Source: Bacteroidales bacterium
GTDB taxonomy: Bacteria > Bacteroidota > Bacteroidia > Bacteroidales > UBA932
Reading direction: 5' to 3'
DNA length: 64,000 nucleotides
Assembly (NCBI GenBank): GCA_017428245.1
Contig: JAFRRF010000034.1
Location: 168,934 to 232,933, forward strand
The notes beneath the pieces were generated by a model. The model saw nothing but the letters and a program-made list of their open reading frames with translations. It was not told the origin of the DNA and ran no database searches. This document shows, in pieces, positions 9,032 to 17,901 of the stretch. Numbering within the stretch: position 1 is the stretch's first letter; every line of letters begins with the position of its first letter. Both the position numbers and the translations under genes were made by a program.

Positions 9032-10321
9032 TTATTTCAGGCGAAATTCGACCGGAATGACGATTCTTGTGCGGACTTTCTCGCCCTTGATCTGGCCAGG
9101 AATCCATTTCGGGGAGACGGAGACCACACGGACGGCCTCATCGTCGAGCAATTCGTCGACCCCGTGCTCCACCGTGACATTCGTCACGCTGCCGTCCTTT
9201 TCCACTACAAAACTTACGAGGACCTGTCCCTGGAGTTTCCCGCGGATGGCCCGTTCGGGATAGCGCAGATACTTGTACACCCAACTTGTGAGGAAATGCT
9301 TTTCATTGGAATGGAAAAACTGCGGCCGCACGTCGCACTCGGAGGCCGCATACACCCGCTCAGCGCGTGCTTTCTGTTTTGCAGGATCGGCATCGCGCGA
9401 CGATATCTCGTCCTGATCGGCGAGCACCAGCAAAAAGTGATACAGATAATTGCAGGTAGCCTCCATCGCGGCATAGTCAAGCTGGCGCGGCGTATCGCGG
9501 ATGGTACGGTGTTCGCGCGCCGTACCGCGTGTGAAAAGAAAGACCGGGATCTGGCGCTCATAAAAAGCCAGACAGTCGGAAGACACGGGCAACTCCCGGG
9601 AACGGACCGGCAACAGTGTCACAGGCTGCTCTTGCGTCTGGGTGAACAGATGGTTGTAATCCACATCGCCCAATTGGGAAAAACAGCTCAGCGGACGGTC
9701 GTTTCCGGTACGGCCCAGACAACTGAGGTCAACCATCGCATCCACGGCCCGGATCTCGCTGAAAGCCCTGTTGGCGAAATACCAGGCTCCGGCCATCCCC
9801 TGCTCGCCGGCGCCGAAGCCCACGAAAATCACCGAACGGCGGAAAAGACCGCTGTACTGCGCGACCATACGGGCCACTTCCAGCATGACGGCCACGCCCG
9901 AGGCATTGCAGTCCGCCCCCGGGAAAACCTGGGTGACCGGTTCGCCGTCAATCGTCAGGGTATGGGTACCCAGATGGTCGTAACGGGCACCGACCACGAT
10001 ATACTCGCCGCGCAGCTCCGGATCGGAACCTTCGACGATGCCCACCACATTCCGGGAGCGGATGCTGTCGCCGCCGGCGGCAATGGCGAAATCCTGGCCG
10101 AGGCTGTCGGTAAGCATCAGCACGCCGGCATCGGCAAGTGCGTCATAAATGTAGCGCGCCGCAAGCCGCTCTCCCTCGCTGCCGGCCTTGCGGCCGTCAA
10201 GTTCTTCGTCGCACAGGGCGGCGACGTGTTGTCTCAGGGCAGGGGCAACAGCAAAATTCTGTGCGGCGAGCGTCGCCGCACAGAATTCAAGCATAAGGAG
10301 TATCGATAAAAATCTTTTCAA
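9032..10321 (-). CDS. M28-like peptidase homologue with degenerate active site, fused to TonB C-terminal domain
   Basis: The 429-residue protein has a signal peptide (1-20), an M28 aminopeptidase fold (about 25-300) and a TonB_C domain (about 345-429, YPERAIRGKLQGQVLVSFVVEKDGSV). Most expected metal and catalytic positions are changed. The usual HYDHLG is RYDHLG (Arg113), GADDNASG is GADCNASG (Cys138), the catalytic EE pair has only one Glu (Glu173), and the Asp before MxGR is Ser200. The distal His (His271) appears kept. I infer a non-catalytic, possibly binding or scaffolding, periplasmic protein. The start abuts the gcvT stop, and the SPOR lipoprotein precedes gcvT. Confidence 0.8.
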   Translation of the reverse strand: MKRFLSILLMLEFCAATLAAQNFAVAPALRQHVAALCDEELDGRKAGSEGERLAARYIYDALADAGVLMLTDSLGQDFAIAAGGDSIRSRNVVGIVEGSDPELRGEYIVVGARYDHLGTHTLTIDGEPVTQVFPGADCNASGVAVMLEVARMVAQYSGLFRRSVIFVGFGAGEQGMAGAWYFANRAFSEIRAVDAMVDLSCLGRTGNDRPLSCFSQLGDVDYNHLFTQTQEQPVTLLPVRSRELPVSSDCLAFYERQIPVFLFTRGTAREHRTIRDTPRQLDYAAMEATCNYLYHFLLVLADQDEISSRDADPAKQKARAERVYAASECDVRPQFFHSNEKHFLTSWVYKYLRYPERAIRGKLQGQVLVSFVVEKDGSVTNVTVEHGVDELLDDEAVRVVSVSPKWIPGQIKGEKVRTRIVIPVEFRLK

Positions 10322-11428
10322 TTATTTCTTGTAGAACGGCATCTTCACCACTTCGGCTTTCAGCAGCTTGCCGCGCACGTTGATGAAGATTTCGCTGCCG
10401 ACTTTGTTGAAGGGAACATCTACATATCCCATGCCAATCGCCTTCTTGACGCTCGGGCCCATCGTACCGGAGGTCACGTGACCGATCTGCTTGCCTTCGG
10501 CGTCGCAGATAGGCATTTCGTGGCGGGCAATGCCACGGTCCACGAGCTCGAAGCCCACGAGCTTGCGCGTCAGGCCGGCTGCCTTCTGGTCAAGCAGGTA
10601 CTGTTTGTCGATGAAGTCGCCCTTGACATCGTTGAATTTGGTGATCCAGCCAAGGCCGGCTTCCAGCGGGGAGGTGGTGTCGTCGATGTCGTTGCCGTAG
10701 AGGCAGAAACCCATCTCAAGACGGAGCGTGTCGCGGGCGCCCAGGCCGATGGGCTGGATACCGAACGGCTCTCCGGCCTCGAAGACGGCCTTCCACAACT
10801 TGTCGCCGTATTCATTGGGGGCATATACCTCGCATCCGCCGCTTCCCGTATAACCGGTGGTCGAAAGGATGGCGCCGGGGATGCCGGCGACTTCGAGTTC
10901 CTTGAACGTATAATACTCCATCGAAAGGATGTCTTCCTTGCAGAGCTTCTGCATCACTTCCATCGCCTTGGGGCCCTGGATGGCGAGCTGGCAGGTGGCG
11001 TCGGAGGCGTTCACCAAGTCCTTCCCGATTTCCAGTCCGAACTTCGGTGCGACAGAGCACAGATGGTTCCAGTCTTTCTCGATATTGGCGGCGTTGACGG
11101 CCAGCAGGTATTTCTCGGTGCTGAAGCAGTACGCGATGAAATCGTCCACGATACCGCCCTTGCCGTTGGGGAAGCAGGTGTACTGGGCTTTGCCCGGGAA
11201 GAGGACGGAAGCGTCGTTCGAAGAGACATACTGCAGGAAGGCCAGCGCCTTGGGGCCTTTGATCCAGATCTCGCCCATATGGGAGACATCGAATACCCCG
11301 ACGCCTTCGCGGACACAGGCATGTTCCTCATTGATTCCCTTGTATTGGATCGGCATATTGTAGCCGGCAAACGGAGCCATCTTCGCACCCAGCGCGATGT
11401 GCTTCTCGGTAAATACGGTGTTTTTCAT
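10322..11428 (-). CDS. gcvT: glycine cleavage system aminomethyltransferase (T protein)
   Basis: GcvT moves the methylene group from the lipoyl-bound aminomethyl of the H protein to tetrahydrofolate, releasing ammonia. The 368-residue length, the N-terminal GCV_T domain ([27 protein letters not shown]) and the C-terminal barrel ([21 protein letters not shown]) are all typical. It overlaps the upstream SPOR lipoprotein gene by four bases (ATGA) and abuts the M28-like gene downstream. The other glycine cleavage genes are not in the window. Confidence 0.95.
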   Translation of the reverse strand: MKNTVFTEKHIALGAKMAPFAGYNMPIQYKGINEEHACVREGVGVFDVSHMGEIWIKGPKALAFLQYVSSNDASVLFPGKAQYTCFPNGKGGIVDDFIAYCFSTEKYLLAVNAANIEKDWNHLCSVAPKFGLEIGKDLVNASDATCQLAIQGPKAMEVMQKLCKEDILSMEYYTFKELEVAGIPGAILSTTGYTGSGGCEVYAPNEYGDKLWKAVFEAGEPFGIQPIGLGARDTLRLEMGFCLYGNDIDDTTSPLEAGLGWITKFNDVKGDFIDKQYLLDQKAAGLTRKLVGFELVDRGIARHEMPICDAEGKQIGHVTSGTMGPSVKKAIGMGYVDVPFNKVGSEIFINVRGKLLKAEVVKMPFYKK

Positions 11429-11928
11429 ATTTCTTTGTGTAATTTTTGTTTCGTATCGTAAATCCAGGGATCGGTCGGGGCCAGATGCAGCCGCTTGAGC
11501 GTTGCCATATCACGGCGAATGTCATCCATGTCATCGCTCCCTTCCAGGCAGACCACCTTCAGACCGCTCTTGAAATCGAATGTCTTGACCTTGAGTCCGT
11601 TTTCCTCCAGCTTTTCGATGAAAAACTGTGCGCCTTCAGCACCGCGGAAAGCACCTGCGACCGCATAATAACGCTTGACCACGGCCGCTTCGGCGGCCGC
11701 TTTTGCAGCGGCTTCCTCGATCAGTTGGCGGGCTTTTTCCTCTTCGGCCGCGGCAATGGAGTCGCGGACGGCCTGCTCACGTGCCTCCCGTGCGGCGCGC
11801 AGCACGGCCAGGTCGGCGGATGTGGGTTTGCCAAGCGAAGCGCGGATCAGGTCGCAACCTGTGGCCGTCATCGTCAGTACGGCCAGGCAGAGCGTCACGA
11901 TCCCCGTTTGAAAGCGATGTTTTTTCAT
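11425..11928 (-). CDS. SPOR-domain lipoprotein
   Basis: The 167-residue protein has a lipoprotein signal ending in TATGC, an Ala/Glu-rich helical stretch (about 45-85) that may form a coiled coil, and a C-terminal SPOR-like fold (about 87-145, [29 protein letters not shown]). SPOR domains bind denuded peptidoglycan at division sites. The last part ([19 protein letters not shown]) is typical of Bacteroidetes members. Translational coupling to gcvT (4-base overlap) is probably incidental to function. A -7 box at 11936-11943 lies only seven bases before the start, so the mRNA may have almost no leader. Confidence 0.78.
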   Translation of the reverse strand: MKKHRFQTGIVTLCLAVLTMTATGCDLIRASLGKPTSADLAVLRAAREAREQAVRDSIAAAEEEKARQLIEEAAAKAAAEAAVVKRYYAVAGAFRGAEGAQFFIEKLEENGLKVKTFDFKSGLKVVCLEGSDDMDDIRRDMATLKRLHLAPTDPWIYDTKQKLHKEI

Positions 11929-11935
11929 TATCTGG

Positions 11936-11943
11936 CAAAGATA
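11936..11943 (-). promoter_or_regulatory. -7 box (TATCTTTG) for SPOR lipoprotein-gcvT-M28-like genes
   Basis: Exact minus-strand TAnnTTTG match, seven bases upstream of the lipoprotein start. The predicted transcript start would fall almost on the ATG. Confidence 0.5.
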
Positions 11944-11993
11944 GCATAAAAAACGTTATAAAAAGGTTAACTTTACGCGGTAAAGTCAAACGG

Positions 11994-13070
11994 ATGGGGT
12001 ATTTCTGGAAAAAAGCGTTCGTCCTTCTGATCGGCCTGGCCGTCGCCGGGTCGTCGTATGCCCGGGGAAGGGACACGGTCCGGATCGTATTCATCGGCGA
12101 TGTGATGGCGCACGGGCCGCAGACGGCTGCCGCACTCAAGCCCGGCGGCAACCGGACCAATCCCGCCGACTACGATTACAGTGCCTGCTTCCGGCATGTC
12201 CGGGACCGCTTTGATGCGGCCGATTTCGTCGTTGCCAATATGGAATTCCCCTGCGGTGTGACACCCTATTCGGGCTATCCGTTTTTCTCAGCCCCCCAAA
12301 GCCTTGCCTATGAAGCGAAGCGCTGCGGCATCGACCTGTTCCTGACCGCCAACAACCATATCTGCGACAAAGGCGCCGCCGGAATGGACAGCACGTATGT
12401 CGTCTATTCCCGTCTCGGCGTGCCTTTCACGGGATTGTACCGCTCCGAAGGCGAGGAGTACGAAACCAACCCGATGATCGTCAACATCCGGGGCATCGAC
12501 GTTGCCTTCATCAATTTCACCTACGGGACCAACGGCCTCCCGGTCCCCCGTCCCTGGCGGGTGAGCCTACTCGACTCCACCCACGTGAAAGAAGTCGTCG
12601 CACGCGCAAAGCAGCGCGGCGCAGAGTTCATCGTCGCGCTGCCGCACTGGGGAGAAGAATACCACCAGAAGCCCAACGCCTCCCAGCGGCGGTGGGTGGA
12701 AATGCTGTTTCGGAACGGCGTCGATGCCGTGGTCGGAGCTCATCCCCACGTCGTTCAGCCCGCGGAATTCCGCCCGCCCCACGCCGTCGCGTATTCGCTG
12801 GGCAATTTCATGTCGAACCAGAGCGACGTGAACACGCAGATCGGAATGTTATACGAAATTACGGTCGTGCGTGACGAAAAGGGAGATGTGTCCATCGCGG
12901 ACGCCGTTCCCACTTATCTCTGGTGTTCCCGGCGCAGAATGCTGGAAAAGAATTATACCGTCATCCCCATCCTGGAATGGATCGGCCGGCGCGACCAATG
13001 GCTCGACAAGAGCGATTACGACAAAATGATCCGGGAATGGGAAGGCGTCAAAAAGACATTCGGATTATAA
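11994..13070 (+). CDS. CapA family metallophosphatase-like protein
   Basis: From the ATG at 11994 the 358-residue protein has a signal peptide (GYFWKKAFVLLIGLAVAGSSYA) and a CapA/PGA_cap domain: RIVFIGDVMAHGPQ, NMEFP, LTANNHICDKG, LPHWGEEYHQKPNASQR and GAHPHVVQP. These place Asp, Asn and His residues as in calcineurin-like phosphoesterases. CapA proteins were first linked to poly-gamma-glutamate capsule export, but most Bacteroidetes copies stand outside such clusters, as here, and their substrate is unknown. The frame stays open to 11703, but that extension runs antisense through the SPOR gene and would bury the signal peptide. phoH follows after four bases. Confidence 0.85.
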   Translation: MGYFWKKAFVLLIGLAVAGSSYARGRDTVRIVFIGDVMAHGPQTAAALKPGGNRTNPADYDYSACFRHVRDRFDAADFVVANMEFPCGVTPYSGYPFFSAPQSLAYEAKRCGIDLFLTANNHICDKGAAGMDSTYVVYSRLGVPFTGLYRSEGEEYETNPMIVNIRGIDVAFINFTYGTNGLPVPRPWRVSLLDSTHVKEVVARAKQRGAEFIVALPHWGEEYHQKPNASQRRWVEMLFRNGVDAVVGAHPHVVQPAEFRPPHAVAYSLGNFMSNQSDVNTQIGMLYEITVVRDEKGDVSIADAVPTYLWCSRRRMLEKNYTVIPILEWIGRRDQWLDKSDYDKMIREWEGVKKTFGL

Positions 13071-13074
13071 CCAT

Positions 13075-14025
13075 ATGGAAAAAACCATCCTGCTCGAAGA
13101 GATCGACCCGATCGACATCTATGGAATCAACAACCGCCTGTTCGACCTGCTGGCCAGCCACTATCCCAAAATCAAGGCCGTGGCGCGCGGTGCCGAAATC
13201 TACCTGATGGGCCCGCAGAGTGAACTCGACGACTTCGAGGAAAAGATCACGATGCTCCGCCAAAGGAGAATGACCAAGAGCGTACTTACGGAATACGACA
13301 TCGAAGCACTGTTTGAAGGATCCGAACGGACAGCCATAGCCGGTGTTCCGGAATCGGAAGCGGCGGCCGGCAACATCATCCTCTACAGCAACGAAGGCCG
13401 GCCGATCAAAGCCCGTACACCGAATCAGAAAAGGATGGTCAGCGAATCACAGCGCAGCGACCTGGTTTTCGCCCTCGGACCCGCGGGCAGCGGAAAGACC
13501 TATACCGCCATCGCCCTGGCCGTCCGCGCCCTGAAGAACCGGGAAGTGCGAAGGATCATCCTCACCCGTCCCGCCGTGGAAGCCGGCGAGCGGCTTGGCT
13601 TCCTCCCGGGCGATCTCAAAGACAAACTCGATCCCTATCTGCAGCCGTTGTACGATGCGCTGGGCGACATGATCCCGGCCAAACGGCTCCAGTCTTTCAT
13701 GGAAGAAGGCATCATCCAGATCGCGCCGTTGGCCTATATGCGCGGACGCACCCTCGACCGGGCCTTCGTCATCCTCGACGAGGCGCAGAACACGTCGCTG
13801 GGTCAGCTCAAGATGTTCCTCACCCGCATGGGCAGCGATGCCAAGTTCATCGTCACCGGCGATCCCACGCAGATCGACCTGCCCAACAAAGCCGACTCAG
13901 GCCTGATGCGCGGCGTGGAACTTGTCCGCGACATCAAGGGAATCAGTATCGTAGAATTCGGAAAAGAGGATATCGTCCGGCACCCGCTCGTTACAAAGAT
14001 TGTGGATGCGTTCGAACGCATCTGA
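13075..14025 (+). CDS. PhoH family ATPase
   Basis: The 316-residue protein has an N-terminal KH-like region and a P-loop domain with Walker A GPAGSGKT (about residues 135-142), RPAVEAGERLGFLPGD, and Walker B AFVILDEAQN followed by TGDPTQIDLP. These mark the PhoH/PhoL type linked to RNA metabolism and ribosome quality control in other bacteria. Its last 35 bases overlap the 3' end of the convergent FISUMP lipoprotein gene, so the same DNA encodes both C-termini. Confidence 0.9.
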   Translation: MEKTILLEEIDPIDIYGINNRLFDLLASHYPKIKAVARGAEIYLMGPQSELDDFEEKITMLRQRRMTKSVLTEYDIEALFEGSERTAIAGVPESEAAAGNIILYSNEGRPIKARTPNQKRMVSESQRSDLVFALGPAGSGKTYTAIALAVRALKNREVRRIILTRPAVEAGERLGFLPGDLKDKLDPYLQPLYDALGDMIPAKRLQSFMEEGIIQIAPLAYMRGRTLDRAFVILDEAQNTSLGQLKMFLTRMGSDAKFIVTGDPTQIDLPNKADSGLMRGVELVRDIKGISIVEFGKEDIVRHPLVTKIVDAFERI

Positions 14026-14980
14026 CGCTGACACGCAGCTCGTCTTTGGAAGCAAAGCCCAACGGGAAACTGTCCAGGTCGTAATAGATGTACCGATAAT
14101 ACGCCTGGTCCGCGTTTTTCTCCTCGGAAGTCCACCAGCAGCCATATTCGTTCAGTCCCTGGACATCGTTGCTGTCCTTTGCACCGAAACCGAGCGGAAT
14201 CGCGTTCCAGCCAAGGGAATTGGAGTGCAGATTGTCGGGAGAATACGGCCACATCCGCTCACCGTTCAGGCGCGCATCGGCTGAAGCCTTGGCACCCAAA
14301 CCCTTCCAGTCATCGAAAAAGCCCACGGAAACCCCGCCGCTCATCGCCGCGGCCAGGGACTCCCAGTCTGCCTGTGTGGGAAGGCGCCATCCTTCCGGAC
14401 AGGCGGCAGAGGCTTCCTCCCAGGTGTAGAAACTGCCGAACATCTGCGCCGTGGCGGGCGAAGACTGGAACGGAACGCCCGTCCCCTGCCAGGCCAGATT
14501 CTGGCTGAACCAGTCCAGGCCGCCGGCCTGGACATAGCGGTAGGTATGGCCGTCACGGGGATCGGTAAAGGTCAGACGGCTCTTGTACAGGCCGCTGAGC
14601 GACGTGTTCCAGGTCGTATCGACCGTCGTGACATTCTGGGTGGTGGAAGAGATATAGAACCCGGGCGCCAGGGATATGGCCGTGACGTTGAACACGCCGA
14701 GGCTGTCGGGGAAGCGGACTGAAACCTTGCGGGCCGAAAGCGTATCGGCATAGACGCCCGGAATGTACCACTTGTAGATGACTTCCTTGGGATAGATGAT
14801 GCCGGAAGCGCTCATCGTGACCGTTTCGCCTTTAAGGACGTAATACGGAATATCATAGACGATGGTGCCGGACATCGATTCCGACGTAATCTCCTCTTCT
14901 TCTTTTTCAGCGCAGGAAAAGACACACGCCAACAAGAAGGCGAAGGTCATCAGCCAGGCGGATTTTTTAATCAGATTCAT
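13991..14980 (-). CDS. FISUMP-domain lipoprotein
   Basis: From the Met at 14980 the protein (329 residues) has a lipoprotein signal (LLACVFSC). A beta-sandwich-like middle follows, and the C-terminal half is a Fibrobacter succinogenes major paralogous (FISUMP) domain: YRYVQAGGLDWFSQNLAW, EEASAACPEGWRLPTQADWESLAAAM, GCWWTSEE and RVSVRCVR. This is a C-type-lectin-like fold common in secreted Bacteroidetes proteins; its ligand is unknown. The FISUMP core normally ends at VRCVR, so the six residues lying over phoH are a dispensable-looking tail. Transcription is convergent to phoH and divergent from apbE. Confidence 0.8.
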   Translation of the reverse strand: MNLIKKSAWLMTFAFLLACVFSCAEKEEEEITSESMSGTIVYDIPYYVLKGETVTMSASGIIYPKEVIYKWYIPGVYADTLSARKVSVRFPDSLGVFNVTAISLAPGFYISSTTQNVTTVDTTWNTSLSGLYKSRLTFTDPRDGHTYRYVQAGGLDWFSQNLAWQGTGVPFQSSPATAQMFGSFYTWEEASAACPEGWRLPTQADWESLAAAMSGGVSVGFFDDWKGLGAKASADARLNGERMWPYSPDNLHSNSLGWNAIPLGFGAKDSNDVQGLNEYGCWWTSEEKNADQAYYRYIYYDLDSFPLGFASKDELRVSVRCVRTHPQSL

Positions 14981-15024
14981 CGATTTTCTCCACATTACAA
15001 CTTGCAAAGATGCACAATTAATCG

Positions 15025-15032
15025 TAATTTTG
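15025..15032 (+). promoter_or_regulatory. -7 box (TAATTTTG) for apbE
   Basis: TAnnTTTG match in the divergent gap between the FISUMP gene and apbE, 37 bases before the apbE ATG. Confidence 0.5.
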
Positions 15033-15069
15033 CAATAGTCGCCAACAGACTAAAACCGTGCCAGCATCT

Positions 15070-16107
15070 ATGTCCTGCCCTGTTTTCCGGTTTTTCCGCC
15101 CGCTTGCCATCCTGGCCGTCGCTCTCCTGCTGGCCGGCGGATGTCGCGGCACGCAATCCTTTATCCGCATCGAAGGATTCGCGCAGGGAGGCACCTACCA
15201 CGTCATCTGCAGTCCTGACGTGCGTCTGCGGGAGCCGCAACTCCGCGCACGCATCGACTCTCTGCTGGTGGAAATCGACAATACGCTGAGCGGTTACAAC
15301 AAGGGGTCCCTGCTTTCACGCATCAACGCCGGAGAAGACCTGCCGCTCAACGGCCTGTTCCTCGGCTGCTTCAACCGGTCGAAGGAAATTTGGGCCGAAA
15401 GCGGGGGCGCTTTCGATCCGTCCGCCGCACCTTTGTTCGATCTCTGGGGCTTCGGCTTCACAGAAAAAGGAACCGTACGGCAGGAAGCCGTCGATTCTAT
15501 TCTCGCCTTCGTGGGAATGGACCGGCTTTCGCTCGAGACGCGGGACGACGGAATCCACCTCGTCAAAGCCGATCCCCGCATGCGGCTTAACTTCAATGCA
15601 ATCGCACAGGGTTACTCGGCCGATGCGGTGGCGGCGCTGCTCGATGCCGCCGGCTGCGGAAACTATCTGGTCGATATCGGCCGGGAGATCCGCTGTAAAG
15701 GCCTGAACGCTTCCGGCGAGCCATGGCGCGTAGGGCTCGACCGGCCCAGCGACGGCAATATGGATGAAGGCCGCGACCTGCAGGCCATTATCCACGTGTC
15801 TGACTGCGGAATCGTCACTTCGGGCAACTACCGCAAATTCTATATCGAAAACGGGCGGAAATACGCCCATACCCTCGATCCGTCAACCGGCCGGCCCGTC
15901 ACACACAATCTACTGAGCGCCACCGTCATAGCCGGAGACTCCACTACGGCCGACGCATACGCCACCTGGCTGATGGTCATCGGGGAGGAACGGGCGCGCG
16001 AACTGCTCGCCGTCCGGCCGGATATCGAAGCCCTGCTGGTTTACGACAAGGACGGGCAAATGTGCGTTTTCCAGACGAACAACATCAATACGACAGACAT
16101 AAAATGA
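15070..16107 (+). CDS. apbE: FAD:protein FMN transferase (ApbE)
   Basis: ApbE transfers FMN from FAD onto threonine residues of target flavoproteins such as NqrB/NqrC or RnfG in the periplasm, with Mg2+. The 345-residue protein has a lipoprotein-type signal (ALLLAGGC), the TYHVICSPD entry, LNFNAIAQGYSADAVAALL and a C-terminal THNLLSATVIAGDSTTADAYAT region that holds the Mg2+/FAD site. A GTG at 15058 is an alternative start, but the ATG gives the cleaner signal. Its stop overlaps the start of the D-aminoacylase gene by four bases, so the two are translationally coupled. Confidence 0.92.
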   Translation: MSCPVFRFFRPLAILAVALLLAGGCRGTQSFIRIEGFAQGGTYHVICSPDVRLREPQLRARIDSLLVEIDNTLSGYNKGSLLSRINAGEDLPLNGLFLGCFNRSKEIWAESGGAFDPSAAPLFDLWGFGFTEKGTVRQEAVDSILAFVGMDRLSLETRDDGIHLVKADPRMRLNFNAIAQGYSADAVAALLDAAGCGNYLVDIGREIRCKGLNASGEPWRVGLDRPSDGNMDEGRDLQAIIHVSDCGIVTSGNYRKFYIENGRKYAHTLDPSTGRPVTHNLLSATVIAGDSTTADAYATWLMVIGEERARELLAVRPDIEALLVYDKDGQMCVFQTNNINTTDIK

Positions 16108-17783
16108 ACAGACGAGACTTCCTCAAGACATCGGCTCTGGGTGTGGCGGCCGTCGGAATCACCGGGCTGACCGGCTGCAAGGTCACGACCAGACAATCCT
16201 TTGACGTCCTCATCAAGAACGGCGTCATCCACGCCGGCGACGGCAAGGCTCCCATCACAGGCGACATCGCCATCCGGGGCGGAAAAATCGCCGCAATCGG
16301 CAAAGACCTCGGCAAAAGCGCCGACACGATCGTCGACGCCCACGGCCTGGTCGTTTCACCGGGATTCATCGACATCCATACCCATACCGACACCAATCTG
16401 TTCCTTGCACCCAAGGGAGACAGCCGCATCTTCCAGGGCATTACCTCCGAAGTAGGCGGGAACTGCGGTTACTGTCCTTTCGTTTACAGTGACGAGGCGT
16501 GGGAAGGGCGCAAGGACCGCCCGCGTCACGGAGGTCCTGCCTGGCGTGACATCGACGGCTTCTACCAGCGGCTGACAGAAAACAAGATCGGCATCAACTA
16601 TTCCAGCCTTGTCGGCCACGGTGACGTGCGCGAAGCGGTCGTCGGCCCCTACAATGTGCCGGCCACCGACGAGGACCTGAAAAAGATGTGCGAGATTCTT
16701 GACCACCAGCTGGATCTGGGCGCCATCGGTCTTTCCTACGGCCTGGAATATGCACCGGGCTGCTATAGCGACACCCGGGAGATGGTAGAACTCAACAAAG
16801 TCGTAAAGAAGCACAATGCGCTCTATACCATCCATATGCGTAATGAGGACGACCACGTTCTCGAAGCGATGGACGAAGCTATCGAAGCTGCCCGTCAATC
16901 TGGCGCCCGCCTTGAGATTTCCCACCTGAAGGCTCAGAACCCGGCCAATTTCGATAAAATCGACGAGATGCTCAGGAAGATCGACGATGCTTATGCCGAA
17001 GGTATTGACATTGCATTCGACCGATATCCGTACACAGCCTTCTCTACCGGCTTCACGTCTTTCATTCCCATCGAACTGCGCGACGGGACATCCGAAGACA
17101 TCTATGCCCGCCTGAACGACAGAGCCACCTGTGAGAAAATCAAGAAATACGCCTATAGCCGCCTGGAACGCTTCGGCGGACCGCAGCAGGTCGTCGTAGC
17201 CGGCTGCAACGATCCGGCCAATGCCGTTTATGCCGGCAAGAACCTGGCGGAATGCTGCAAGATTTCCGGGATGGACGAATGGGAGATGATCCGCTATCTG
17301 TTGATTTCCGAGAAACTGGAAGTCAATCAGGCGACATTTGCGATGAAGGAAGAAAACCTCAAGAAGATCTATGCACACCGGCTTTCGATGCCCGCCTCCG
17401 ACGGCAGCGTCTATTCTCCGGAAGGACCTCTGGGCAAGGAACTCCCCCACCCGCGTTCCTATGGCACCTTCCCGCGCTTTTTCGAACAGTTCGTCCGGAA
17501 AGACAAGGTCCTCGACCTGGCCACGGCCATCTGGAAGTGCACGGGTCTGCCGGCCTCACGCATCAAACTCAAGGAAAGGGGCCAGCTCATCCCTGGCTAC
17601 GCGGCCGACATCACGGTTTTCGATCCGGAAACCATCGCCGACTTGTCCACCTATGCCAATCCGCATATTTTCCCGGCAGGCATCGTCCATGTGTTCGTAA
17701 ACGGTGTCCACACCATCAAGGAAGGCGCCCACACCGGCGCCCTCTCCGGCGTAGTTTTGGACAACGGTCAACTGAATCGTTGA
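16104..17783 (+). CDS. Tat-exported D-aminoacylase (N-acyl-D-amino-acid deacylase family)
   Basis: The 559-residue amidohydrolase starts with a twin-arginine signal (NRRDFLKTSALG) and a lipobox (LTGC), so it should be exported folded and anchored as a lipoprotein. Family marks are DVLIKNGVIHAGDG, PGFIDIHTHTD (metal HxH), GNCGYCPF (metal cysteine), SLVGHGDVR, LEISHLKAQ and the C-terminal GYAADITVFDPETI. It would release D-amino acids from N-acyl-D-amino acids or related D-amino-acid peptides. The frame runs open back to 16062, but only the start at 16104 gives the Tat signal. It overlaps apbE by ATGA. Confidence 0.88.
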   Translation: MNRRDFLKTSALGVAAVGITGLTGCKVTTRQSFDVLIKNGVIHAGDGKAPITGDIAIRGGKIAAIGKDLGKSADTIVDAHGLVVSPGFIDIHTHTDTNLFLAPKGDSRIFQGITSEVGGNCGYCPFVYSDEAWEGRKDRPRHGGPAWRDIDGFYQRLTENKIGINYSSLVGHGDVREAVVGPYNVPATDEDLKKMCEILDHQLDLGAIGLSYGLEYAPGCYSDTREMVELNKVVKKHNALYTIHMRNEDDHVLEAMDEAIEAARQSGARLEISHLKAQNPANFDKIDEMLRKIDDAYAEGIDIAFDRYPYTAFSTGFTSFIPIELRDGTSEDIYARLNDRATCEKIKKYAYSRLERFGGPQQVVVAGCNDPANAVYAGKNLAECCKISGMDEWEMIRYLLISEKLEVNQATFAMKEENLKKIYAHRLSMPASDGSVYSPEGPLGKELPHPRSYGTFPRFFEQFVRKDKVLDLATAIWKCTGLPASRIKLKERGQLIPGYAADITVFDPETIADLSTYANPHIFPAGIVHVFVNGVHTIKEGAHTGALSGVVLDNGQLNR

Positions 17784-17850
17784 AAGTCAACCGATTAGAA
17801 GATATAATCTTCATCTTTTTTTAAAATCTTTCCGATTTTACAAAAAAATA

Positions 17851-17880
17851 TCCCCGGCCTGAATCCATTCAAGCCGGGGA
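17851..17880 (-). terminator. rho-independent terminator of recA-trpS-OMP operon
   Basis: An 8-bp GC-rich stem (17851-17858 with 17873-17880) plus five inner pairs, followed on the minus strand by TATTTTTTT. It lies 21 bases beyond the stop of the minus-strand outer-membrane protein gene. The 118-base gap it sits in (17784-17901) holds nothing else. Confidence 0.82.
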
Positions 17881-17901
17881 TAAAAGTAAATGGCGCGGAG
17901 A

